Shown here: positions 43,429-51,599 of the stretch, piece after piece
How positions within the stretch are numbered: the stretch's first letter is position 1
Layout of the letters: each line of letters opens with the position of its first letter
NCBI RefSeq assembly: GCF_044466355.1
Contig: NZ_JBITMQ010000014.1
Span: 186,001-250,000, forward strand
Source of the DNA: Actinophytocola sp044466355
GTDB lineage: Bacteria; Actinomycetota; Actinomycetes; Mycobacteriales; Pseudonocardiaceae
Direction of reading: 5' to 3'
Length of the DNA: 64,000 bases
Notes under the pieces: model-generated
The model's database searches: none
Told to the model about the DNA's origin: nothing
The model's input: only the letters and a program-made list of their open reading frames with translations
Made by a program: the position numbers and the translations under genes

Positions 43429-46206
43429 GTGGCCAGGTCCTGGGAAGAGGTCAAGGCCGTCCTCGACGACCCGTACGTCTCGGCGGACACCAAGGAGCTG
43501 CTCCTCACCGCCTACGTGCGGGAGAACAGCGGCCCGTTCGGGCTCAACGACCTGCCCGACGAGGTCAACGACTACACCGACGGCACCAAGGCCAGCTACA
43601 ACATCGACGGTGACGAGGCGTGGGTCGGCCAGTACGCCACCACCGACGAGGTCTACGAGACGGCACAGGACGAGTCGGACGAGGCCGGGTACAGCCAGGG
43701 CCTCAACGACCAGAACGTCGAAGAGGGCCGCACCGAGATCGAGGACATGCGGCTCCCCGAACCCGGGTCGAGCTCTAACGTCGGTGTGCAGAAGTCGGAC
43801 GAGATCTTCGACGCGGCCCGTGACGCGTTGCGGATCTTCCAGGACTTCCTGCCGGTCAACGACAAGGTGCCGTCGGACACGCTGGGTCGTCAGGGGAAGT
43901 TGAAGTTCGAGACGGACATCGTCAAGCGGTACGACGAGCAGATGGGCATCTCGTTCAAGAACTTCCTGGACGACTCCAACCGGCTGCGTGAGGCGTACTC
44001 GACGCTCTCCGAGCTGAACTCGTCGACCGAGACCGAGCTGAACAACCTGTACCGGGAGTGGACCGGCCAGGCGGCCAACGCCTCCTACCAGCACTACTCG
44101 GAGAAGATCGCCCCGAACTCGACCGATCTGCTGTCCTACCTGCAGACCGCCCCCGAGATGATCGAGACGACCGTCACGAACGTGTTCGAGGCGTGCCGTG
44201 GCAAGGCGAACGACATCATCGCCCTGTACGAGACCTTCCGGGGCACCCTCGGCAGCGCGACACCCGAGATCGCCGACAAGGTCGTCACGCTCGCCAGCGG
44301 CGACTTCGACTCGCAGGACCAGGTCCTGGAGGTCGCGGCGTGGGTGGACTCGGTGACCGGGTCCAACCTGGAACAGACGATCCGTGACGACGACTGTGGG
44401 TTGAACGACGAGAACAAGGACTATGTGATCCGCGAGTGCAAGAAGTGGATCCGGGATTCGTTCAACCAGGATCTGCACGAGACGCTGTACGTGAGTTTCG
44501 AGCAGATCTGTGATGACACGCTCGAGGCGGTGAACCTGCACTACGAGGCGTTGAACGAGTACCTGAAGGAGTACGAGAACAAGTTCGCCGCCGCGCAGCC
44601 GCCGCCCAGCCAGCCGACCCAACCGACACAGCCGACTCAGCCGACTCAGCCGACTCAACCGAGCCAGCCCTCGACGCCCTCGACCCCGTCCACTCCGTCG
44701 ACCCCGTCGACCCCGTCGACGCCCTCGACCCCGTCGACCCCGTCGACTCCGTCCACTCCGTCGACGCCGTCGATGCCCGAGGTGCCGACGCCGCCGGAGA
44801 CGGACCCGAACACGCCGGGCAACCCGAACGACCCGAACACGCCGGGCAACCCCAACGACCCGAACAAGCCGGGCGACCCGAACAACCCCGACGTGCCGAC
44901 GACGCCGCCGACGGACCAGGAAGAGACGGTCACCATCAACGACGGCGACCGGGAGATCTCGGTCACCAGCCCGGACGGCCAGGGCAAGGTCACGGTGACG
45001 GTCGACGACGGCAGCGGCCCGCCGAAGACGTACACGTTGGACTTCGGTGGCGCCGACCCGCTCACCCCGGGCACGCCCGGCGGGGTGATGCCGACGGTGC
45101 CCGGCCCGGACGGGGTGATGCCGACCGTGCCCGGCCCGGACGCGCCGATCGAGCCCGGCCCGGACGGGAAGTGCACGATCACCGACGGGGACCTGACCAT
45201 CACCGCCGAACGGCCGGAAGGCCAGCCGGACACGGTGGTCGTGACCGTCGACGACGGCACCGGCGAGCCGACGACCTACAACCTGGACTACTCGGAGTCG
45301 GACACGGGCGTGGAGGCCCACCCGGCGCCCGGGCGGATGCCGCAGGAACTGGTCGACGCCAACCGGCAGGTCGACGGCGCCGACTTCACGCCGGACGGGG
45401 TGAGCATCCAGCCCGCGCCGGGTGAGATGCCGCAGTCGCTGCAGGGTGAGCAGGTCAGTACGCAGCCGGCGTTTGGTGAGATGCCGGAGTCGTTGCAGGG
45501 TGAGCAGGTCAGTACGCAGCCGGCGTTTGGTGAGATGCCGGAGTCGTTGCAGGGTGAGCAGATCAGTACGCAACCCGCGTTCGGTGAGCGGCCGATGCCG
45601 GTGCAGGGTGACATCAGTACGCAGCCCGCGTTCGGTGATGGGCCGCCGTCGCAGGGCATCAGTACGCAGCCCGCGTTCGGTGAGCGGCCGATGCCGCTGC
45701 ACAGCGACATCAGCACGCAGCCCGCGCCCTACGACGGCACGCCGCCGCAGGGGCAGGGCATCAGCACCCAGCCCGCGTTCGGGGAGATGCCGGAGTCGCT
45801 GCGGTCCGAGGCCGTGTTCGCCACGACCGCGTCGGCCGCCGACGACCCGACCATGTCCGGGTTCGGCGGCGACGCCGGGCCGCACTCGTCCGCCGGTGAG
45901 GCCGGGTCGTTCGGTGGGCCGGACCAGTCGTCCCCGTACATGAACGGGGCGAGCGGTGAGGCCGGGCTGTCGACCGCGCCGGACAGCGTCGCCGACACCA
46001 GCCCCGGCTCGCCGTCCGGGCCGGACCAGGCGCATGGTGGGATGGCCGGTGGCGGCATGCCGATGATGGGCGGAGCGCCCGGTGGCGGTGGCGGCGGCGG
46101 TGACAGCGAGCGGGCCGGCAGCCAGTGGCGAACCACCGGCGACCTGTTCGACGAACCGGCCGATCCGCAGGAGTTGCGGGGCGCGTTCGGTGGCCAGGAC
46201 CGTTAA
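43429..46206 (+). CDS. Large WXG protein with beta-repeat pair, STQPAF repeats and W-G-FD tail (module 2)
   Basis: GTG 43429 is two bases past the previous stop. The 925 residues comprise an acidic N-terminal region, a helical domain with WTG near 210 (LYREWTGQAANASYQHY) and conserved cysteines, a QPT/TPS low-complexity linker, beta repeats near 498 (INDGDREISVTSPDG) and 580 (ITDGDLTITAERPEG), eight STQPAF units (~658-794), a Gly/Met stretch and the tail QWRTTGDLFDEP. Its helical domain is almost identical to that of the 49224 protein. It looks like a long extended exported protein; activity unknown. Confidence 0.75.
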   Translation: MARSWEEVKAVLDDPYVSADTKELLLTAYVRENSGPFGLNDLPDEVNDYTDGTKASYNIDGDEAWVGQYATTDEVYETAQDESDEAGYSQGLNDQNVEEGRTEIEDMRLPEPGSSSNVGVQKSDEIFDAARDALRIFQDFLPVNDKVPSDTLGRQGKLKFETDIVKRYDEQMGISFKNFLDDSNRLREAYSTLSELNSSTETELNNLYREWTGQAANASYQHYSEKIAPNSTDLLSYLQTAPEMIETTVTNVFEACRGKANDIIALYETFRGTLGSATPEIADKVVTLASGDFDSQDQVLEVAAWVDSVTGSNLEQTIRDDDCGLNDENKDYVIRECKKWIRDSFNQDLHETLYVSFEQICDDTLEAVNLHYEALNEYLKEYENKFAAAQPPPSQPTQPTQPTQPTQPTQPSQPSTPSTPSTPSTPSTPSTPSTPSTPSTPSTPSTPSMPEVPTPPETDPNTPGNPNDPNTPGNPNDPNKPGDPNNPDVPTTPPTDQEETVTINDGDREISVTSPDGQGKVTVTVDDGSGPPKTYTLDFGGADPLTPGTPGGVMPTVPGPDGVMPTVPGPDAPIEPGPDGKCTITDGDLTITAERPEGQPDTVVVTVDDGTGEPTTYNLDYSESDTGVEAHPAPGRMPQELVDANRQVDGADFTPDGVSIQPAPGEMPQSLQGEQVSTQPAFGEMPESLQGEQVSTQPAFGEMPESLQGEQISTQPAFGERPMPVQGDISTQPAFGDGPPSQGISTQPAFGERPMPLHSDISTQPAPYDGTPPQGQGISTQPAFGEMPESLRSEAVFATTASAADDPTMSGFGGDAGPHSSAGEAGSFGGPDQSSPYMNGASGEAGLSTAPDSVADTSPGSPSGPDQAHGGMAGGGMPMMGGAPGGGGGGGDSERAGSQWRTTGDLFDEPADPQELRGAFGGQDR
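43791..44594 (+). repeat. Duplicated block, copy A (partner 49598-50401)
   Basis: The block aligns without gaps to 49598-50401 at a constant offset of 5807. The two ends (43791-43972 and 44398-44594) differ by only a few bases each, while the middle shows many synonymous changes. This mosaic pattern suggests gene conversion between the module 2 and 3 genes. Confidence 0.9.
44609..44775 (+). repeat. Low-complexity QPT/TPS coding repeat
   Basis: Tandem 9-base units (CCGACTCAG-type, then TCGACCCCG-type) encode Gln-Pro-Thr followed by Ser-Thr-Pro runs. The pattern is typical of an extended wall-spanning linker and is prone to length change. Confidence 0.85.
45403..45810 (+). repeat. STQPAF tandem coding repeats
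   Basis: Eight units of ~18 residues end in STQPAF, starting with GEMPESLQGEQV type units that are nearly identical in DNA (54 bases, 45479-45586) and becoming divergent, for example GERPMPVQGDI. The identical central units show recent expansion. Confidence 0.88.
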
Positions 46207-46218
46207 GAGGGGAAACTG

Positions 46219-46740
46219 ATGGGCGCTTACGACCGGGCCGCGGCAGCGCGGGCCAAGATGGCGCAGGTGCAGCGGGAGATGTCGGAGCGGCGTGCGCTGC
46301 GTGACCGCAACTTCCGGCAGAAGCGTGAGCAGGCGCTCGAGGCGTTCAAGAAGCAGGGCCCGGTGATGGCCCAGGTCGCCAAGCACATGGGCGAGCTGGG
46401 CCGCCGCCGCGCCCAGGCGGGTGGCTGGGCCACCGAGAAGACGGAGCAGGACAAGGACTTCGTCATGGGCTTCGGCTTCGAGGACGAGGAGCAGAAGGAC
46501 CCGTACGCCTACCGTCCGCCGCAGCGGCCGAACCGTGCCGACACGCCGCCCGGCGGCATCGGCATGATCGACGACGAGGAGTCGTCCGCGCCCATGCCGC
46601 CGCCCGCGCCGGAGGCCCCGCCCGCACCGGCACCGCCCGCCCCGCCGAGGGCGCCGCGTGCCGCGCGCAGGCCGGAGCCAACGGAACTGGACGACGAGGA
46701 CGACTTCTCGAACCAGTCCAGCTGGATGCAGAACCGGTGA
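46219..46740 (+). CDS. Charged coiled-coil T7SS-locus protein with DDD-S-W-R tail (module 2)
   Basis: A 173-residue protein at ATG 46219 after AGAGGGGAAAC. The N-terminal 70 residues are a basic coiled coil (AAARAKMAQVQREMSERRAL), then a Pro/Ala-rich spacer and the tail DDEDDFSNQSSWMQNR. It occupies the same slot as the 42353 protein. Its stop overlaps the ACP start (GTGA), so it is translationally coupled to the fatty-acid-type cassette. Confidence 0.7.
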   Translation: MGAYDRAAAARAKMAQVQREMSERRALRDRNFRQKREQALEAFKKQGPVMAQVAKHMGELGRRRAQAGGWATEKTEQDKDFVMGFGFEDEEQKDPYAYRPPQRPNRADTPPGGIGMIDDEESSAPMPPPAPEAPPAPAPPAPPRAPRAARRPEPTELDDEDDFSNQSSWMQNR

Positions 46741-46988
46741 ACGCGCGGGTCGCGGAGCGGGCGGACGACATCAAGGCGGTCGTGTGCCGGGTGCTCGAGG
46801 TGGACGCCGACGAGGTGGGGCCGGCCGACCACTTCGTCGAAGCCCTCGGCGCCGACTCGATGAAGCTGATCGAGCTGCTCGCCAACCTGGAGATCGAGTT
46901 CGACGTCGAGGTGGACCCGGCCGAGTTCGAGCGGCTGGTCAGCCTCGACGGGGTCTACGCCGTGCTGAGCGAGGCGCTCGAGAAGTGA
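46737..46988 (+). CDS. Acyl carrier protein
   Basis: GTG 46737 gives 83 residues with a four-helix ACP pattern. The phosphopantetheine site is Ser 41 in ALGADSMKLIELLANLE, and DDIKAVVCRVLEVD forms helix 1. Met follows the Ser where Leu is usual, which is tolerated. It is squeezed between a T7SS coiled-coil gene and a ketosynthase with four-base overlaps on both sides. It should carry acyl or polyketide chains for the two KS-like proteins. Confidence 0.92.
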   Translation: MNARVAERADDIKAVVCRVLEVDADEVGPADHFVEALGADSMKLIELLANLEIEFDVEVDPAEFERLVSLDGVYAVLSEALEK

Positions 46989-48184
46989 CTCGGGTCGCCG
47001 TGACCGGGCTCGGCGTCGTGTCCAGCATCGGCACGGGCATCGCCGAGTACACGGCCGGGCTGCGGGCCGGGCGCAGCGGCGCCCGGCCCATCGGCGCGTT
47101 CGACACCGAGGGCTTCGCGCACGCCGTCGGCTGCGAGGTCACGGGGTTCGAGCCCGAACGGTGGGTCACCGCGCAACCCCTCGACGACCTCGGCAGGGCC
47201 GCGCGGTTCTCCGTCGCCGCCGCGAAGATGGCCGTGGCCGACGCCGGTCTGGACCTCACCGGCCGGGGACACGGACGCGGCATGGTCTGCGTCGGCACCA
47301 CCGACGGCGGCGGCGACGCCGGTGAACGGATCGCCGAGCACGTGGTGCGTGGCGAGGACGTTCCCGCCGAACTCCCGCGCCGGGTGCCCGCCGCGTCGAT
47401 CCCGGTCGCGGTCGCACGGGAACTCGGCCTGTCCGATGTGGACATCTCGACGGTCGCGACCGCCTGCGCCGCGGGGAACTACGCGCTGGGCAACGGTTTC
47501 GACGCGGTCGCGTCCGGGGACGTCGACTTCGCGTTGTGCGGTGGCGCGGACGCCATGTGCCGCATGACGTTCACCGGCTTCTACCGCCTGGGCGCGGTCG
47601 ACCCGGAGCGGTGCAGGCCGTTCGACGTGTCCCGGCAGGGCATCCTCACCGGTGAGGGCGCGGGCGTGCTCCTCCTGGAGCCGCTGGAGAAGGCCGTCGC
47701 ACGTGGTGCGCGGATCTACGCCGAGGTGCTGGGCTACGGCCTGAACTGCGACGCCACCCACCCCGTCGCCCCGGACCGGGACAGCGTGGCCGCCTGCATG
47801 CGGCTCGCGCTCGACGACGCCGGTGTCACACCCGACCAGGTCGACCTGATCTCCGCGCACGGCACCGGCACGAAAGCCAACGACGCCACCGAATGCGGCG
47901 CGATCCACGACGTGTACGGGGCCACGCCGCCGCGCACGGTGTCGGTGAAGTCCATGCTGGGCCACACCATGGGTGCCGCGAGCGCGCTGTCGGCCATCGC
48001 GTGCGCGGTCGCCATCCGCGACGGCTTCATCCCGCCCACCATCAACCACACCGAGACCGACCCGGCGTGCGGCATCGACTGCGTGCCCAACACCGCGGTC
48101 GAGGCCGACCTGCGGGTGGTGCAGAACAACGCGCTCGCGTTCGGTGGCAACAACTCGGTCGTCCTCTTCGGACGGCACCGATGA
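46985..48184 (+). CDS. Beta-ketoacyl-ACP synthase (KS-alpha/FabF type)
   Basis: From GTG 46985 the product has 399 residues. The condensing triad is intact: Cys 161 (TVATACAAGNYALG), His 292 (ISAHGTGTKANDATE) and His 327 (KSMLGHTMGAASA, with Lys 322). It begins TRVAVTGLGVVSSIG and ends VVQNNALAFGGNNSVVLFG, as in FabF and type II PKS KS-alpha. It should condense acyl-ACP with malonyl-ACP. No ketoreductase, dehydratase or acyltransferase is nearby. It shares overlaps with the ACP and the KS-like gene. Confidence 0.93.
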   Translation: MTRVAVTGLGVVSSIGTGIAEYTAGLRAGRSGARPIGAFDTEGFAHAVGCEVTGFEPERWVTAQPLDDLGRAARFSVAAAKMAVADAGLDLTGRGHGRGMVCVGTTDGGGDAGERIAEHVVRGEDVPAELPRRVPAASIPVAVARELGLSDVDISTVATACAAGNYALGNGFDAVASGDVDFALCGGADAMCRMTFTGFYRLGAVDPERCRPFDVSRQGILTGEGAGVLLLEPLEKAVARGARIYAEVLGYGLNCDATHPVAPDRDSVAACMRLALDDAGVTPDQVDLISAHGTGTKANDATECGAIHDVYGATPPRTVSVKSMLGHTMGAASALSAIACAVAIRDGFIPPTINHTETDPACGIDCVPNTAVEADLRVVQNNALAFGGNNSVVLFGRHR

Positions 48185-49227
48185 CCGGCGTCGTCATCTC
48201 CGCGTGGTCGGCGCTCAGCCCGTTCGGCCACGGCAGGGCCGCGTTCGCCGACGGGGTGCTGCGCGGCGAACCGGTGGCGCCCGTGTCCACGAAGGACGAC
48301 TGGGCGGCCGCCGAGGCGCGGGTGGTGCCGGACTTCGACATCGTCGACCAGCTCGGCCGCAAGGGCACCAGCTCGATGGACCGCACGAGCGCGCTCGCCG
48401 TCGCCACGCTCCGGGAACTGGTCCCGGAGGTGGCCGTCGACGCGCGCACCGGCGTCGTGCTCGGCACCACCAGCGGCAGCAACCGCACCCAGTTCGAGTT
48501 CACCCGCGACTCGCTGACCCGGCGCAAGCCGTACTTCGTCAACCCGGCGCAGATGCCGTTCGCGCTGATGAACTCGGCCGCGGCCCAGTGCGCGATGTGG
48601 CACGGCCTGACCGGCCCGAACAGCACCATCGCGGCGGGGCGGACCGCGGGGCCCGCTGTGCTGCGGTACGCGAGCAGGCTCCTGCGCACCGGCCGCGCGA
48701 GCGGTGTCTTCGCGGGTGCCGTCGAGGAGCACAGCGGCGTGCGTGAGCTGCTGGAACCCGGTGGTTTCCCGGGTGAGGCCGCGGTGGCGTTGTTTTTGCA
48801 AACCGGCGCCGCGGGGAACCGACCGGGGCTCGCGGAGGTCTTAGCGGTCGATACCGCGTTGGACACGCGGTCCGGCGCGCCACGTGACGCGCTCGTCGCG
48901 TGTCTGGAGCACGTGCTCGCCGGGCTCACGGTGGACGAGGTGTGGGGAGTCGCCACGTCCGCCGCGGACCCGGAACTGTCCGAAGTGGAACTGGAAGCGA
49001 CGGGTGAGGTGTTGGGCCAGCGGACCGTGATCCGGCCGGGTCACCTGATCGGGGACACGGGCGCCGCGAGCGGCGTCGTCGGTGTCGCCGCGCTGCTGGC
49101 GGCCGCGGCGGGCGACCCGGGTGCTCGTGGGCGTCTCGCGGTGGCCACGGCCGTCGACCGGGACGGCACGGCCGGCGCGGTCGTGCTTCGCTTGACCGGA
49201 ACGATCGAATCGAGGGGTGAGGGATGA
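48181..49227 (+). CDS. Inactive ketosynthase-like protein (KS-beta/chain-length-factor-like)
   Basis: ATG 48181 overlaps the KS stop. The 348-residue protein keeps the thiolase fold pattern (GVVISAWSALSPFG, GVVLGTTSGSN, DTGAASGVVGVAALL) but the active-site Cys is replaced: STIAAGRTAGPAV has Arg 154 there. The first His motif is gone (VWGVATSAADPE) and the second reads LIGDTGAAS, with Asp for His. It is also ~50 residues shorter than a normal KS. It probably pairs with the KS as a chain-length factor does. Its stop overlaps the next large WXG gene. Confidence 0.85.
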   Translation: MTGVVISAWSALSPFGHGRAAFADGVLRGEPVAPVSTKDDWAAAEARVVPDFDIVDQLGRKGTSSMDRTSALAVATLRELVPEVAVDARTGVVLGTTSGSNRTQFEFTRDSLTRRKPYFVNPAQMPFALMNSAAAQCAMWHGLTGPNSTIAAGRTAGPAVLRYASRLLRTGRASGVFAGAVEEHSGVRELLEPGGFPGEAAVALFLQTGAAGNRPGLAEVLAVDTALDTRSGAPRDALVACLEHVLAGLTVDEVWGVATSAADPELSEVELEATGEVLGQRTVIRPGHLIGDTGAASGVVGVAALLAAAAGDPGARGRLAVATAVDRDGTAGAVVLRLTGTIESRGEG

Positions 49228-51599
49228 GCAGGTCGTGGGACGAGGTCAAGGCGCTCCTCGACGATCCGTACGTGGACGCCGACACCAAGGAGCACCTGCT
49301 CGCGGCGTACCTGGTGCAGGAGGGCTACGCGAGTCCCTACGGCGGGGGCCTCGGCACCCGGAGCGGGATCCACAACGAGGACGACCTGCCCGACGAGGTG
49401 CGGGAGTACTACGACCGCCACCAGCTCCGGTCCGGTGACTACCAACAGGGCGACATCGACGAGATCTACTCCGACGCGCAGGCCGAGTCGGAGGAGCGCG
49501 GCTACAGCCAGGGCCTCAACGACCAGAACGTCGAGGACGGCCGCACCGAGATCGAGGACATGCAGCCGCCGTCGGAGGGCTCCAGCACCGGCGTCGAGAA
49601 GTCGGACGAGATCTTCGACGCGGCCCGTGACGCGTTGCGGATCTTCCAGGACTTCCTGCCCGTCAACGAGAAGGTGCCGTCGGACACGCTGGGTCGTCAG
49701 GGGAAGTTGAAGTTCGAGACGGACATCGTCAAGCGGTACGACGAGCAGATGGGCATCTCGTTCAAGAACTTCGTGGACGACGCGACGCGGCTCCGCAACG
49801 CGTACAGCACCCTGAACGAGCTGAACTCGTCGACCGAGACCGAGCTGAACAACCTGTACCGGGAGTGGACCGGTCCGGCGGCGAACGCCTCCTACCAGCA
49901 CTACTCGGAGAAGATCGCCCCGAACTCCACGGACCTGCTCTCGTACCTGCAGACCGCGCCGGACATCATCGACGCGACGGTCACGAACGTGTTCGAGGCG
50001 TGCCGTGGCAAGGCCAACGACATCATCGCGCTGTACGAGACGTTCCGGGGCACGCTCGGGTCGGCCACACCGGACATCGCGGACAAGGTCGTGACGCTCG
50101 CGAGCGGTGACTTCGACTCGCAGGACCAGGTGCTCGAGGTGGCCGCCTGGGTGGACTCGGTCACCGGGTCCGATCTGGAGAACACCATCCGCGACGACGA
50201 CTGCGGGTTGAACGACGAGAACAAGGACTATGTGATCCGCGAGTGCAAGAAGTGGATCCGGGACTCGTTCAACCAGGATCTGCACGAGACGCTGTACGTG
50301 AGTTTCGAGCAGATCTGTGATGACACGCTCGAGGCGGTGAACCTGCACTACGAGGCGTTGAACGAGTATCTGAAGGAGTACGAGAACAAGTTCGCCGCCG
50401 CGGGGCCGGGCACCCAGAACCCCGGCCAGCAGCAGCCGGGCACCCAGAACCCGAACCAGCCGGGCACGCAGACCCCGACGGTGAACACGCCGCCGCCGTC
50501 GTCCACCTCGCCGGGCTCCAGCTCGCCAGGGTCGTCGTCGCCGTCGACGCCGTCGGTCAGCACGCCGGGCTCGTCGACGCCGGGTGGGACCACGCCCAGC
50601 AGCATCCCGAGCCTGCCGCCGCTGCCGGGGTCGAGCACCGACCCGTCGAGCGCGACGACGAACCCGTCGTCGACGCTGCCGGGCGTGAACACCCCGGGCA
50701 GCAACATCCAGCCCGGGATCGACCCGATCACCGGCCTGCCGATCGGCAGCACCCCCGGTTCGTCGACCGGTCTCCCCGGCACGCCGGGCGGCGGCGCGCC
50801 GAAGGAGGTCACGATCAAGGACGGCAACCGCACGATCACCGTGGGGCAGCCGGACGCGCGTGGCCGCAGCAAGGTGACCGTCGACGACGGCGAGGGCGAG
50901 CCGCGCGAGTACGAGGTGGACTTCACGCCGGACCAGCCGGGCGAGACGTACGAGGACGGCGTCATCAAGGCCGGCCCGGACGGCAAGGTGACCATCCCGG
51001 ACGGCGACGCCACGATCACCCTGGAACAGCCGCCCGGCCAGCTCGACAAGATGAAGATGACCGTCGACGACGGCACCCCGGCGACCTACGACTTCGACTT
51101 CGACGCCGAGAACGACGTCCCGGGCTCCTCCGGCGGCGGCCTCCCCGACGTGTCGACCCCGTCCAGCCTCGGCGGTGACCTGGGCGGCGGCGGTGGTGGC
51201 GGCGCCGGTGGTGGCGCAGGCGGCGGCGGGATCGGCGGCGGGGGTGGCGGCGGCTTCGGCGGCGCCGACACCCCGGGCACGTCGGCTCCGTCCGGCCCGG
51301 GCGCCATGGTCGGCGCACAGGCCCCCGACGGCGGCGACCGCGCCGGCGCGGCGGCCGCGGCGGCCGGTGCCGGTGCGGGTGGTGCCGCCGGTGGCGCCGC
51401 GGGCGGTGCCCCGGTGGGTGGCATGCCGATGGGCGGCATGGGCGGCGGCGGTGGCCAGGGCGGCGGTGACCAGACCCGCCAGAGCAAGTGGCGCACCACC
51501 GGCTCGATCTTCGACGACCAGGACCCGGCCGCCAACTTCAGCGGCGTCGTCGGCCGCGACCCGGCGGAGGCCGGGAAGACGAAGGCCCCGAAGCGGTAG
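49224..51599 (+). CDS. Large WXG protein with beta-repeat pair and W-G-FD tail (module 3)
   Basis: ATG 49224 overlaps the KS-like stop. The 791-residue protein follows the plan of the 43429 protein: N-terminal SRSWDEVKALLDDPYVDADT, WTG near 214 (LYREWTGPAANASY), the same cysteine pattern, Ser/Thr/Pro linker, beta repeats near 526 (IKDGNRTITVGQPD) and 583 (IPDGDATITLEQPPG), a Gly-rich region and the tail KWRTTGSIFDDQ. The STQPAF repeats are absent. No EspC-like or coiled-coil partner follows; instead the array ends here, back to back with the Hsp70-like gene. Confidence 0.78.
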   Translation: MSRSWDEVKALLDDPYVDADTKEHLLAAYLVQEGYASPYGGGLGTRSGIHNEDDLPDEVREYYDRHQLRSGDYQQGDIDEIYSDAQAESEERGYSQGLNDQNVEDGRTEIEDMQPPSEGSSTGVEKSDEIFDAARDALRIFQDFLPVNEKVPSDTLGRQGKLKFETDIVKRYDEQMGISFKNFVDDATRLRNAYSTLNELNSSTETELNNLYREWTGPAANASYQHYSEKIAPNSTDLLSYLQTAPDIIDATVTNVFEACRGKANDIIALYETFRGTLGSATPDIADKVVTLASGDFDSQDQVLEVAAWVDSVTGSDLENTIRDDDCGLNDENKDYVIRECKKWIRDSFNQDLHETLYVSFEQICDDTLEAVNLHYEALNEYLKEYENKFAAAGPGTQNPGQQQPGTQNPNQPGTQTPTVNTPPPSSTSPGSSSPGSSSPSTPSVSTPGSSTPGGTTPSSIPSLPPLPGSSTDPSSATTNPSSTLPGVNTPGSNIQPGIDPITGLPIGSTPGSSTGLPGTPGGGAPKEVTIKDGNRTITVGQPDARGRSKVTVDDGEGEPREYEVDFTPDQPGETYEDGVIKAGPDGKVTIPDGDATITLEQPPGQLDKMKMTVDDGTPATYDFDFDAENDVPGSSGGGLPDVSTPSSLGGDLGGGGGGGAGGGAGGGGIGGGGGGGFGGADTPGTSAPSGPGAMVGAQAPDGGDRAGAAAAAAGAGAGGAAGGAAGGAPVGGMPMGGMGGGGGQGGGDQTRQSKWRTTGSIFDDQDPAANFSGVVGRDPAEAGKTKAPKR
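49598..50401 (+). repeat. Duplicated block, copy B (partner 43791-44594)
   Basis: Gap-free partner of the block at 43791. In the last ~195 bases I count only two or three differences by eye, for example GATTCG against GACTCG and TACCTG against TATCTG. Low-GC third positions (TATGTGATC, AGTTTCGAG) are shared by both copies. Confidence 0.9.
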
